Numbered from the stretch's first letter, positions 1 through 6,810 are shown. The stretch is DNA of 12,247 nt from JBOHUC01 sp050733935 (GCA_050733935.1 JBOHUC010000022.1:1-12247), one strand, 5' to 3'. Numbers and translations: made by a program. The notes: generated by a model from the letters alone, not told the origin.

Positions 1-29
1 ACCGGGGCCGCGGGTGTCTTCTTCTTCAC
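1..29 (-). CDS. Possible 5' end of a gene leaving the left edge
   Basis: A GTG codon at 27-29 on the minus strand is preceded by AAGGAG with a 7-nt spacer, a good ribosome binding site. The visible residues are M-KKK-TPAAP, after which the window ends. The only support is the start-site geometry. An alternative frame on the same strand (from a GTG further upstream, giving PAKKERRREEED) is also open to the edge, so even the frame is uncertain. No function can be assigned. Confidence 0.25.
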
Positions 30-62
30 GGCGACGCTCCTTCTTGGCGGGCACTCGGCCCG

Positions 63-78
63 GGTTCTTGGTGGAACC
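63..78. other. Short hairpin in left-edge intergenic DNA
   Basis: GGTTC at 63-67 pairs with GAACC at 74-78 around a 6-nt loop. It lies between the small secreted ORF and the possible gene start at 29. There is no T-tract, and the stem is only 5 bp, so a role is doubtful. Confidence 0.15.
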
Positions 79-95
79 AGAAGGGTACGTCGCCT

Positions 96-263
96 TCAGC
101 CTTTTACACACCTGTTGAGCTTAGCCCTTTCGTCCGCTCCGGCCGGGATCCGAGCTTCCCGCCAAATGTCTGCCGCCGGGCTGTCGGACGCGCGAAGTGC
201 CGACAGCAAAGTGACGAGAAGCGCCATCGTGACGAGGGAGGGAACGGTACGGGGAGTTCTCAC
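96..263 (-). CDS. Putative small secreted peptide, 55 aa
   Basis: From the GTG at 261-263 the ORF encodes about 55 residues. It begins with a basic stretch (MRTPRT), then a hydrophobic core (LVTMALLVTLLSAL) and an Ala-rich possible cleavage region (SPAA/D), as in a Sec signal peptide. A G-rich Shine-Dalgarno-like run (AAAAGGGGG) lies about 6 nt before this GTG, which favours it over the GTG at 288-290. The mature part would be only about 25 residues, ending in RCVKG, so this may be the truncated 5' end of a longer secreted protein. The family is not recognised. It lies just upstream of the possible gene start at 29 on the same strand. Confidence 0.3.
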   Translation of the reverse strand: MRTPRTVPSLVTMALLVTLLSALRASDSPAADIWREARIPAGADERAKLNRCVKG

Positions 264-329
264 AGGGGGCCCCCTTTTCGGGCGAAGCACTCTCGGGGGA
301 TGCCGCCGTCAATGCGCTGGAAATCATAG

Positions 330-467
330 CTCCCTGGCCTGCGTGGCGACAACGGTCGAGTGACCAACCGCTTGACCGTCCACTCGGGCGGCGGCATCGT
401 CCTCATTGGCGTCAACGACAACGGCATGCTATCCGGCAAGGACGTTTCGGCACTGGGGGAACCATGA
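330..467 (+). CDS. Short ORF overlapping the DinB start, possible gene remnant
   Basis: A frame opens after a TAG at 327-329 and ends with TGA at 465-467. That stop overlaps the DinB start in an ATGA arrangement typical of translational coupling. The sequence contains a plausible beta-rich tail (residue groups VTNRLTVHSGGG and VLIGVNDNGMLSGKDV). No ATG is present in the first part. The GTG at 360-362 would give 35 residues, but no clear Shine-Dalgarno precedes it. It may be the 3' remnant of a longer coding region, or a leader that couples translation to the DinB gene. The family is not recognised. Confidence 0.25.
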   Translation, partial: LPGLRGDNGRVTNRLTVHSGGGIVLIGVNDNGMLSGKDVSALGEP

Positions 468-964
468 GCGACGTGTTGGTCGATGCGTTTCGGCATAGCG
501 CATGGGCTATGAAGACGCTCATTGCTGCGTGTGAGGGCTTGTCAGCTGAGGAGTTGAACCGTCCTGTTGTTGTTTGCGGGAGCATTTTGGCGACGTTGAA
601 TCATTTGGTCCTGTCTGACGGGGGCTATGTCGCGAGTCTTGGCGGCGGTCGTGCTTCGTGGGCGAGGGATGGCGGCGAGACCGATGATCTCCGTGAGCTT
701 GTCGCACGTGTTGAGGAGAGTAGTGGCCGGTGGGAGCGACTGATAACGGACCGTCTGGATGGCGAGCGTCTGGTGTATTTGGATGATGGCGCCTACGAGA
801 CGCATGCTTCGGTGGTTGTCGTGCAGGCATTGCATCATGTGGCTGCGCACGGGGAGCAGGTGAGGGCGGGTTTGAAGGTGTTGGGGTTTGAGCCGCCTGA
901 TGTGCAGCCCTGGGCGCTTGCCGATGCGACGGGGCGGAGTCGTTGGTTGCGGCCTGAGGGGTGA
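464..964 (+). CDS. DinB family protein (putative metal-dependent enzyme)
   Basis: The 166-residue product has the size and pattern of the DinB/YfiT four-helix-bundle superfamily. Residues 9-20 (FRHSAWAMKTLI) form the family's first helix. His47 (ATLNHLVLSDG) and the pair His125-x3-His129 (LHHVAAHGEQV) supply the three expected metal ligands. Known members include thiol transferases acting with mycothiol or bacillithiol and many uncharacterised damage-inducible proteins; the substrate here is unknown. The start is the ATG that overlaps the preceding TGA; no strong Shine-Dalgarno is seen, so translational coupling is plausible. Codon use is atypical: 11 of 20 leucines are TTG and many third positions are T. 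The flanking genes prefer C or G at that position. This points to recent acquisition or a different replicon of origin. Confidence 0.85.
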   Translation: MSDVLVDAFRHSAWAMKTLIAACEGLSAEELNRPVVVCGSILATLNHLVLSDGGYVASLGGGRASWARDGGETDDLRELVARVEESSGRWERLITDRLDGERLVYLDDGAYETHASVVVVQALHHVAAHGEQVRAGLKVLGFEPPDVQPWALADATGRSRWLRPEG

Positions 965-1022
965 CTCGTTGGTACTCCTTGTTGTGTCGCTGGCTAACGC
1001 CGGCTCCGACTCCATTAAGGGC

Positions 1023-1045
1023 GGTCGCCCTAGATCAAGGCGACC
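1023..1045. terminator. Inverted repeat downstream of the DinB gene
   Basis: GGTCGCC at 1023-1029 is perfectly complementary to GGCGACC at 1039-1045 across a 9-nt loop. It lies about 60 nt after the DinB stop and about 70 nt past the convergent secreted-protein gene. There is no U-tract on either strand, so it is at best a weak or factor-assisted terminator. Two smaller G/C stems follow at roughly 1073-1096. Confidence 0.3.
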
Positions 1046-1117
1046 ACGAAAGTGCCGCGTCGACGCCGTGCCGGCGGAGTCGCCGCCTCGCTCGCTGAGG
1101 CAGGACGCGCGCCTCGC

Positions 1118-1855
1118 CTAGCGCACGAAGCGCTCGTATCCCGCCGGAATCGCCCACGCACTCGCGGGGATCTTGCCGCTCTTCACGCGCACGGCCTCGT
1201 AGCCGAAGCTGCCCTCGCGCGTGAGCGTTCGGAACGTCGTGTGCGCGGCGAGCGCGGTCCCTTCCTTCGCCTTCGCGTCGATGATCAGGCGCATGAGCTG
1301 GCGGCCGAGCGGATCCTTGATCGAGGCCATGACGGCCTTCTGCAGCTCGGGGCCGTAGTTCGGGAAGGTGAGGCTGCGCGCGATCCACTCCTCGTTCTGC
1401 AGATAGCTTCCGGCGCTGAGCAGCCACTGGTTGCAGGGGTAGCCCGCGATCTTCCGGCCCTTCATCGTGGGCTCAATCTTGATCGAGTCGTTGAACGCCT
1501 GGATGCGCTCGCCCCAGGCGACCGGATCCTCCGTCGCCATTGCCGGAACGCCCTCGCGATTCGCCGCCATGATCGCGCTCGCCACGCTATCGGCCTCGGC
1601 GCGAGGCCCCGTCCAGTACCTGCGCGTGCCATGGTCGATCACCGTGATCGTGTCGGTCTTCGCGTCGAACATGAACTCCCGCCCGTCGGGCCCGGTCACG
1701 CGCACGCGTTTCTGCGAGAAGTAGTTCGCGCGCGTCAGGGTATCCCCGTTCACGAGCGTCCAGTGGTTGACGACGGTGACGTCCGCCGCGGCCGGGCCGG
1801 CGACGGCGAGGACGAACGACGCGATCAGGGCGAGACGAGTAAGGAGGACGCGCAC
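1118..1855 (-). CDS. Secreted protein of unknown function, DUF4412-like
   Basis: The 245-residue product starts with a clear Sec signal peptide: basic MRVLLTR, a hydrophobic core to about residue 20, and cleavage probably after AAA at 22-24. The mature part resembles DUF4412-type periplasmic proteins in layout, with a strand-rich stretch (QKRVRVTGPDGREFMFD), an acidic and aromatic strand (VIDHGTRRYW) and a later GRKIAGYPCNQW segment. That resemblance is from memory of the pattern, not a search. A longer frame reaches upstream to 2089. The GTG at 1853-1855 is preferred because AGGAG sits 9 nt before it and the signal peptide begins exactly there. It is convergent with the DinB gene and divergent from the TPR-like gene. 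Confidence 0.8.
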   Translation of the reverse strand: MRVLLTRLALIASFVLAVAGPAAADVTVVNHWTLVNGDTLTRANYFSQKRVRVTGPDGREFMFDAKTDTITVIDHGTRRYWTGPRAEADSVASAIMAANREGVPAMATEDPVAWGERIQAFNDSIKIEPTMKGRKIAGYPCNQWLLSAGSYLQNEEWIARSLTFPNYGPELQKAVMASIKDPLGRQLMRLIIDAKAKEGTALAAHTTFRTLTREGSFGYEAVRVKSGKIPASAWAIPAGYERFVR

Positions 1856-1908
1856 GGGATTCGACTCCTGGTTGGGATGTTCGGACCGGGCGGGACACAG
1901 GCGCGACG

Positions 1909-1937
1909 ACAATAGCTCGGAACGCGCCCGCTTGCCA
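1909..1937 (-). promoter_or_regulatory. Weak sigma-70-like promoter for the secreted protein
   Basis: On the minus strand TATTGT (1909-1914) follows TGGCAA (1932-1937) with a 17-nt spacer. The -10 matches four of six consensus bases and the -35 only three. The predicted start is about 45 nt before the GTG at 1855. The rest of the 272-nt divergent gap (1856-2127) shows no convincing gene. Confidence 0.25.
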
Positions 1938-2090
1938 GCGCTCGGTCGGCGGCGACGACGGCCTGGTCGCGCAAGGCTTTCGTCGCTTTCCGAGGTCGCG
2001 CTGGGCGGAGCAGACGAAGTACTACTACTGACTTCCCCGATGGGGCGTGTCACGCTTGCATGCGGCGACTCAGGTCGGCTTGAAGGCATC

Positions 2091-2120
2091 TTCGGACCGC
2101 TCGACGGCGTGATGTAGAGT
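2091..2120 (+). promoter_or_regulatory. Candidate promoter for a leaderless transcript
   Basis: TAGAGT at 2115-2120 fits the TAnnnT -10 pattern and ends exactly 7 nt before the GTG start at 2128. TTCGGA at 2091-2096 could be a poor -35 with an 18-nt spacer. No Shine-Dalgarno lies between the -10 and the start codon, so a leaderless mRNA beginning at or near the GTG is the simplest reading. Confidence 0.35.
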
Positions 2121-2127
2121 CCCAGTC

Positions 2128-2499
2128 GTGACGATCGATCCGAGAAGGCGCGCCGAGGCCACGGCCATCTTCAAGCTCGGCATGAAGGCCGACCAGGCCG
2201 GCGTGCATCGCACGCTCAACCGGCCACCGAAGGGCAAGGGCTGGATCCAAGGCCACAACATGCCTCCAGGCCTCATGATTCGACCTGAGAAGGTGCGCGA
2301 GGCCATCGTGCACTACGAGCGCGCGTACGCGATCTTTCCCGACATCGTCGCCCTCAATCAGATCGCGATCGCCTACGAGATGCTGGGTGAGGTCGAGGCC
2401 GCGCGCGAACGCTTCACGGCGATGAGCGAGCAAGGCGAACGGGAGGGCTTCGCGGCCTACGTCAAGGCGGCCGAGATGGCACTCGAGCGATTGAAGTAG
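2128..2499 (+). CDS. Small TPR-like protein, 123 aa
   Basis: The product is soluble, with no signal peptide. Residues about 53-105 form helix pairs of tetratricopeptide type: a REAIVHYERAYAIFPD segment is followed by VALNQIAIAYEMLGEVEAA. One to two repeats can be recognised, ending in a charged helix (ALERLK). The basic N-terminal half (residues 1-50, with PPKGKGW and GHNMPPG) is not recognised. Its function is probably protein-protein interaction, but no partner is evident. The GTG start follows a -10-like element directly and lacks a ribosome binding site. Codon use is like the other high-GC genes here. Confidence 0.7.
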   Translation: MTIDPRRRAEATAIFKLGMKADQAGVHRTLNRPPKGKGWIQGHNMPPGLMIRPEKVREAIVHYERAYAIFPDIVALNQIAIAYEMLGEVEAARERFTAMSEQGEREGFAAYVKAAEMALERLK

Positions 2500-2500
2500 C

Positions 2501-2609
2501 TCATCGTTCGATCTCGAGCGTTCGCCCCGTCATCCCCCGATACAGCTCGAGCACGATCGGTCCGTAGACGTAGACGGCGAGTTTCCCGGGCGGGTCAAGC
2601 CCTACTCCG
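2501..2609 (-). pseudogene. Possible C-terminal gene remnant on the minus strand
   Basis: Reading the minus strand through the gap between two plus-strand genes gives a protein-like stretch (DPPGKLAVYVYGPIVLELYR) that ends at TGA 2530-2532. If one G is restored in the GGGG run just before that stop, reading continues as GMTGRTLEIER to a TGA at 2501-2503. The upstream part runs into the opposite-strand lipoprotein gene with no start codon. If real, it is a decayed 3' end. It could equally be chance in high-GC DNA. Confidence 0.25.
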
Positions 2610-2610
2610 C

Positions 2611-3220
2611 ATGATGAGCTGGGCGGTCATTCTTGCCACGTCCCTGTTCGGCTGCAGCGGCCCGGCCATGACGCCCGCCAGGACCGATCCCACGGTCGAA
2701 CTGAAGATGGCGATGAGGAAACTCTGGGAAGAGCACATCACTTACACGCGGAACTACATCATCAGCGCGCTCGCGAACCTGGAGAACGCGACTCCGGTCG
2801 CGGAGCGGCTGATGCAGAACCAGGACGACATTGGTGCGGCGATCAAGCCGTACTACGGCGAAGAGGCGGGGAACAAGCTGGCCGCCCTGCTGCGCGATCA
2901 CATCCAGATTGCGGCCGAGGTTGTCACGGCAGCGAAGGGCGGCAACGCCGACAGTCTGGCGGCGAGCCAGGCGAAATGGACGGCCAACGGCAAGGACATC
3001 GCGGCATCCTGAGCGGCGCGAACCCCAACTGGCCCCAGGCAGACCTGGAGAACATGCTCCAGAAGCACCTGGACCTGACGACGGGGGAAGTCGTGGGCAG
3101 GCTCCAAAAGGACTGGCGGCGGACATTCGGGCCTACGACGAAGGGCACGAGCACATGCTCATGTTCGCGGATGCCCTCACCGCGGGCATCGCCAAGCAGT
3201 TTCCCGACAAGTTCAAGTAG
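2611..3220 (+). pseudogene. Lipoprotein of unknown function with two frameshifts
   Basis: Three overlapping frames join into one 203-residue protein. The first frame (2611 to about 3006) starts with a short signal peptide and lipobox (LFGC, Cys at about 15), then helical sequence including LWEEHITYTRNYI, NQDDIGAAIKPYYG and LLRDHIQIAAEV. It hits TGA at 3010-3012. Restoring one T near 3007 continues into FLSGANPNWPQADLENMLQK. Restoring one G after 3116 (TGGCGG to TGGGCGG) continues into AADIRAYDEGHEHMLMFADA and a TAG at 3218-3220. The combined protein resembles a helical exported family often seen in soil bacteria with unreliable names; its function is unknown. No Shine-Dalgarno is seen. The last 8 bp overlap the end of the convergent kinase gene. 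Sequencing error and genuine decay are both possible. Confidence 0.75.
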
Positions 3221-5498
3221 CGGGTTTTTGCCGCTGGACGCCCGTGTCGTCTCCCGGGAATGTCTCTGCGGCCCTTCTCGCCTTGTCCAGAATCGCCTGA
3301 AAGCGTGCGTCTCCACGCAGAGGCGCGAGCAGCGGATCCATGTCGCCGAAGAATCGATGATGGAGGAACCCGCGCTCGACCGCGCGCTCGAGCCAGCGCA
3401 GCGCATCGTCCGTTCTCCCGAGGAGCACAGAGCTCTGCGCGATCATGTGGCTGTACTGGAAGTCGTTCCACATGAGCCGCTCGAACTCGGGAGTCATAAG
3501 CTCCCGAACGCGGGCCTCGTCGCCAAAGAGGGCAGCGACAAAGACGTTGCCGAGGCTCGCGAGGCCTCCGGCGTGTGGGTCGGCAAAGCACGCGTCGAGG
3601 GTCGCACGCGCCCCCTCCCGGTCGCCGGTCATCCCTTCAAGCTGGATCAGCAAGGATGGCCAGGTCAACGAGCCCGGGAACTCCTCGATCCCTCTCTCCC
3701 CGAGACGCCGCGCGTCGTCGAACCGGCCCTCCAATTGCGCAATCAGGAACTGGGCGACGGCCAGATACTCGTTGAAGGGATCCACTTCGGAAAGCGCGTT
3801 GACGATCGCCCGGGCTTCTTCCGTTCGACCGACCCAGCTCAACACCATCACTCTCCACATGCTCATCTCGGCGTTCCCGGGATCGACGGCTTCGACGCGC
3901 TCCAGCGCGCGATACCACGCGCAGATGTCTCCCGAGACCATCGCGCGGAGCGCGCGCAACGTGACGACGTGCACTCCCCCCGGGTCCAGGTCGTCCAGGC
4001 GCCGGATGCAGTCGTCGAGCGTCGCAAGGTGCGCGGGGTCGCCGCTGAATCCGGCGTTCACGTATTGCCAGGCCACGCGCCCGAGCGCCCCGTAGAGGTA
4101 GGGATCCGGACCCAGTTCCGCGAGCGCGCGCTCGATTTCGGCCCTGGCACGCTCGAGCCTCGCGAGGTCGAAGCTGTAAACATCGTTTCGGGTCCTCAGA
4201 TACACATCGTAAGCGGCCGCACTCCCTCGCCGGCGCTCGGCGAATCGCCGATCCCCCCCGGCTTCGAGCTTGAGGCGCAACGCCGAGGCGATCGAGCGGG
4301 AGATCGTTTCTTGGATGGAGAACACGTCCTCGAGTGTCCCCGCGTACTTGTCGGCCCAGACCGGCGAGTCCTTCGAAGTATCGACGAGCTGGACGGTCAC
4401 CCTCACGCTCGTGCCGGCGCGGCGCACGCTGCCGTCGAGCACGTAGCTCGCTCCCAATTCCCGGGCCGCGAGCGAGCCGTCGCGGCGTTCGGCGCGATAG
4501 CGCAAGGCGGTGGCGCGGGAGAAGACGCGGAGCTCCGCGATGGTCGCGAGGTCCGCGATCACCTCTTCGGTCAGGCCATCCGTGAAGGACTCGTTCTCGG
4601 CGTCGTCATGGAGGCTTTCGAAAGGCAAGACGAGCAGTGATGCCGGTTCCTTTGCGCCGGGCGTGGACCCGATGCAGGCTTCGAGACGAACGCGCAAGGC
4701 GCTACCGTCCGAGGGGCGTCGTTCGACTTCGACCGACAAGCAGTCCTCGAGCAGTGCTCGAACACTCGCCGGCACACCCGGCGGCACGGTCTCCCACAGA
4801 ACCTGCCCGGTGAGAACCGCGGCGAGCGTCTCCCGGGGTGAGGGCCGCAGAAACGCCGGACGCCGCGCGATCATCTCGAAGAGGAGGGCGCCGAAGGCCC
4901 AGACGTCGGATCGCTTGTCCGGCGGCATGCCGGCCGCCTGCTCGGGCGCGAGGTAGCCGGGCGTGCCGAGCACCATTTCTGTCGAGGTCAGGGTCGTGCT
5001 GTCCGGGACTGAGTCACGGGCGATCGCGACCGCGATCCCGAAGTCGAGGACCTTCGCGCCCCGGTTCTTGCCGATCCGCACGTTCGCCGGTTTGAGATCG
5101 CGATGGACGATCCCGCGTGCGTGCGCTGCCTCGAGGCCCGCGGCGACCTGGGTGGCGATCCGGAGGACGTCGTCGATCGGACGCTTCTCGGCCGCGATCC
5201 ACTCGGACAGCATGGGCCCGTCCACGAGCTCGAGAACGAGGGCGGTAACCTGGTCGTGATCTTCGAGTCCGTAGATCGTAGCCACGTTCGGATGGGTGAG
5301 CGCGGCCAGCAGGCGCCCCTCGCGCTCGAAGCGTGCACGGAATTCGGCCGACCGAGCCAGGTCTGGAGGGAGCGTCTTGAGCGCCACCTCGCGCCCCAGC
5401 CGTGGATCCCGCGCCCGGTAGACCATACCCATGCCGCCGGCGCCGAGGAGGCCGACGATCTCGTAGGGACCGAACTTTGTTCCCGGGCTCAGGGCCAT
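3213..5498 (-). CDS. Ser/Thr protein kinase with TolB/FlgO-like domain and TPRs
   Basis: The 761-residue protein has an intact Hanks-type kinase domain (about 12-275). It shows a glycine-rich loop (GAGGMGMVY, 19-27), catalytic Lys41, alpha-C Glu60, HRDLKPAN (132-139, Asp134 catalytic), DFG (152-154) and APE (184-186). A Ser/Thr-rich activation loop (about 163-179) offers autophosphorylation sites. Residues about 287-410 match the TolB/FlgO-like module found in many kinase and adenylate-cyclase TPR proteins (LLVLPFESL, FTDGLTEEVIADL, YVLDGSVRRAG, QLVDT). The rest, to about 740, is helical TPR-like repeats. No transmembrane segment is seen, so it is probably cytoplasmic. The start is the ATG at 5496-5498, which lacks a Shine-Dalgarno but lies 8 nt from a -10-like element. 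It is downstream of the amidohydrolase by 31 nt. Confidence 0.93.
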   Translation of the reverse strand: MALSPGTKFGPYEIVGLLGAGGMGMVYRARDPRLGREVALKTLPPDLARSAEFRARFEREGRLLAALTHPNVATIYGLEDHDQVTALVLELVDGPMLSEWIAAEKRPIDDVLRIATQVAAGLEAAHARGIVHRDLKPANVRIGKNRGAKVLDFGIAVAIARDSVPDSTTLTSTEMVLGTPGYLAPEQAAGMPPDKRSDVWAFGALLFEMIARRPAFLRPSPRETLAAVLTGQVLWETVPPGVPASVRALLEDCLSVEVERRPSDGSALRVRLEACIGSTPGAKEPASLLVLPFESLHDDAENESFTDGLTEEVIADLATIAELRVFSRATALRYRAERRDGSLAARELGASYVLDGSVRRAGTSVRVTVQLVDTSKDSPVWADKYAGTLEDVFSIQETISRSIASALRLKLEAGGDRRFAERRRGSAAAYDVYLRTRNDVYSFDLARLERARAEIERALAELGPDPYLYGALGRVAWQYVNAGFSGDPAHLATLDDCIRRLDDLDPGGVHVVTLRALRAMVSGDICAWYRALERVEAVDPGNAEMSMWRVMVLSWVGRTEEARAIVNALSEVDPFNEYLAVAQFLIAQLEGRFDDARRLGERGIEEFPGSLTWPSLLIQLEGMTGDREGARATLDACFADPHAGGLASLGNVFVAALFGDEARVRELMTPEFERLMWNDFQYSHMIAQSSVLLGRTDDALRWLERAVERGFLHHRFFGDMDPLLAPLRGDARFQAILDKARRAAETFPGDDTGVQRQKPAT

Positions 5499-5506
5499 GG
5501 CAGGTC

Positions 5507-5533
5507 AGTCTATCGCGGTCGCAGGTGCGTCAA
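5507..5533 (-). promoter_or_regulatory. Promoter-like element for the kinase, overlapping a stop codon
   Basis: On the minus strand TTGACG (5528-5533) and TAGACT (5507-5512) are separated by 15 nt, slightly short. The -35 matches five of six bases and contains the TGA stop of the amidohydrolase. The -10 ends 8 nt before the kinase ATG, which has no ribosome binding site, so transcription would be leaderless or nearly so. The kinase could then be expressed without the upstream gene as well as by readthrough. Confidence 0.45.
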
Positions 5534-6771
5534 CCGAGTTCGTTCTTCACGACGTCGCCGGCGCGCACGATGACGCGGAGGTTCTTCCCGTCCGCCGCCA
5601 GTAAGCCGATGTCCTTCAGAGGATCGCCGTCGACGACGAGGAGATCGGCGTGCGCGCCCGCCGCAATGCATCCGAGCTGTCCCTCCTGCATCATCAATTC
5701 CGCGTTCATCGAGGTCGCCTGACGCAGGATCTCGACCGGCTGGAACACCTGGCTTCGGATCGTGAACTCGGTGCACTCCATCCGGTGGGTCGGGCCGAGG
5801 AGGTCGGTGCCCAGGCCGAGCTTCACCCCCGCGCGGCGCATCTTGTCCAAGCCCGAGATCGCGGCCTCGAACGCGACTTCCATCTTCTCCTGACTCTGCG
5901 CCGGGAAGCCGAGCGCCCGGCCCAGCTCACGAAGGGCGAAGATCGTGGCCATGGTCGGAACGACATAAGCTCCCTTGGCCGCCACAAACTTCGCCGTGTC
6001 GTCGTCGATCAGCGTTCCGTGTTCGATCGAGCGCACGCCGTACTCGACGCACCGGCGGACGGCGCTCGCCGGATGACAGTGCGCGGTCACGTAGCTCCGC
6101 CGCTCGGTCGCCTCGCCGACGATCGCGCGGATCTCGTCCTCGCGGTACTGGTTCATCCAGATCGGGTCGGTCGGCGACGCCACGCCTCCCGAGCCCATGA
6201 TCTTGATGCAGTGTGCGCCCTGCCGGAGTTCCTCGCGCGCACCCCGGAGGCAGGCATCGACACCGTCGGCGACGCGGCAGAACGTGTTCATGTGCTCGCA
6301 CGCGCAGGTCTGACAATCGCTCGGCGCCTGCTCGATCGGACGCATGTCGCCGTGACCACCGGTCATCGAGAGGATCTTCCCGGAGTAGAAGTAACGAGGC
6401 GCCCGGACGAGCCCGTCTGAAATCGCCCTCGAGAGCGAATAGTCGCCCCCGCCCACGTCGCGCACGGTCGTGAACCCGCAGTCGAGCGCGTGGCCGAGCA
6501 TCCGCACGGCGTGCGCGGTCCGGTACCCCGATCCCAGGGCCTCGATCTTCTGGACCGAGACGTCGCTCGCGTACGCGTGGACGTGCGCGTCGATCAGGCC
6601 GGGCATGAGCGTCCGGCCCCCGACGTCGAAAACGCGCGCGTTCGCCGCCGTCACCGGACGGTCGGTCACTTCCTGAATCCGCCCATCCGCCACGAGCACG
6701 TTCATGCCCTCGGCGCATTCGGAGTGGGTTCCGTCGAAGACCCGGGCATTTCGAAAGAGGAGTGCAGTCAC
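5530..6771 (-). CDS. Metal-dependent amidohydrolase (imidazolonepropionase/prolidase-like)
   Basis: The 413-residue protein carries the full amidohydrolase-superfamily metal set: HxH at 63-65 (DAHVH), Lys190 (CIKIMGSGG, the expected carboxylated lysine), His231 (TAHCH), His251 (SIEHGT) and Asp323 (GLGTD). The small beta-sandwich is split between the N-terminus (FRNARVFDG) and the C-terminus (HADLLVVDGDPL), as is usual. The pattern fits the binuclear group that includes Xaa-Pro/Xaa-Arg dipeptidases and imidazolonepropionase-like proteins; the substrate cannot be told. No signal peptide is seen, so it is cytoplasmic. The GTG at 6769-6771 is chosen because AGGAG lies 8 nt upstream and the family N-terminus begins there; the frame is open further, to 7011. 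Four Cys cluster at residues 153-165 near the active-site loop. Confidence 0.92.
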   Translation of the reverse strand: MTALLFRNARVFDGTHSECAEGMNVLVADGRIQEVTDRPVTAANARVFDVGGRTLMPGLIDAHVHAYASDVSVQKIEALGSGYRTAHAVRMLGHALDCGFTTVRDVGGGDYSLSRAISDGLVRAPRYFYSGKILSMTGGHGDMRPIEQAPSDCQTCACEHMNTFCRVADGVDACLRGAREELRQGAHCIKIMGSGGVASPTDPIWMNQYREDEIRAIVGEATERRSYVTAHCHPASAVRRCVEYGVRSIEHGTLIDDDTAKFVAAKGAYVVPTMATIFALRELGRALGFPAQSQEKMEVAFEAAISGLDKMRRAGVKLGLGTDLLGPTHRMECTEFTIRSQVFQPVEILRQATSMNAELMMQEGQLGCIAAGAHADLLVVDGDPLKDIGLLAADGKNLRVIVRAGDVVKNELG

Positions 6772-6793
6772 GAATCGAGCTCCTGTCGGGGTC

Positions 6794-6810
6794 GGCGGGA
6801 GCATCCCGCC
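6794..6810 (-). promoter_or_regulatory. Leader hairpin near the amidohydrolase start
   Basis: GGCGGGA (6794-6800) and TCCCGCC (6804-6810) form a perfect 7-bp stem with a 3-nt loop. It falls inside the predicted leader of the amidohydrolase mRNA, about 10 nt before its AGGAG. It could affect ribosome access or mRNA stability. No riboswitch class is recognised. Confidence 0.35.

Noticed and set aside
61..125. Possible tRNA-like fold near GGTTCC on the minus strand
   Set aside because: No cloverleaf: the T-loop GTTCGANNCC pattern, the acceptor pairing and an anticodon arm could not be drawn.
1052..1915. Plus-strand frame of 287 codons opposite the secreted protein
   Set aside because: Low-complexity Arg/Ala/Leu translation with no motif; the minus strand has a signal peptide and ribosome site.
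2032..2045. CCCC-GAT-GGGG hairpin in the divergent gap before the TPR-like gene
   Set aside because: The stem is only 4 bp and such short dyads are expected by chance in this base composition.
2976..4640. Long plus-strand open frame of 554 codons
   Set aside because: Only its first part (to about 3116) belongs to the frameshifted lipoprotein; the rest is an antisense shadow of the kinase gene with Arg/Pro-rich, non-protein-like sequence.
5650..6420. Plus-strand frame of 256 codons opposite the amidohydrolase
   Set aside because: Antisense shadow of a gene with intact catalytic residues; no ribosome site or domain.
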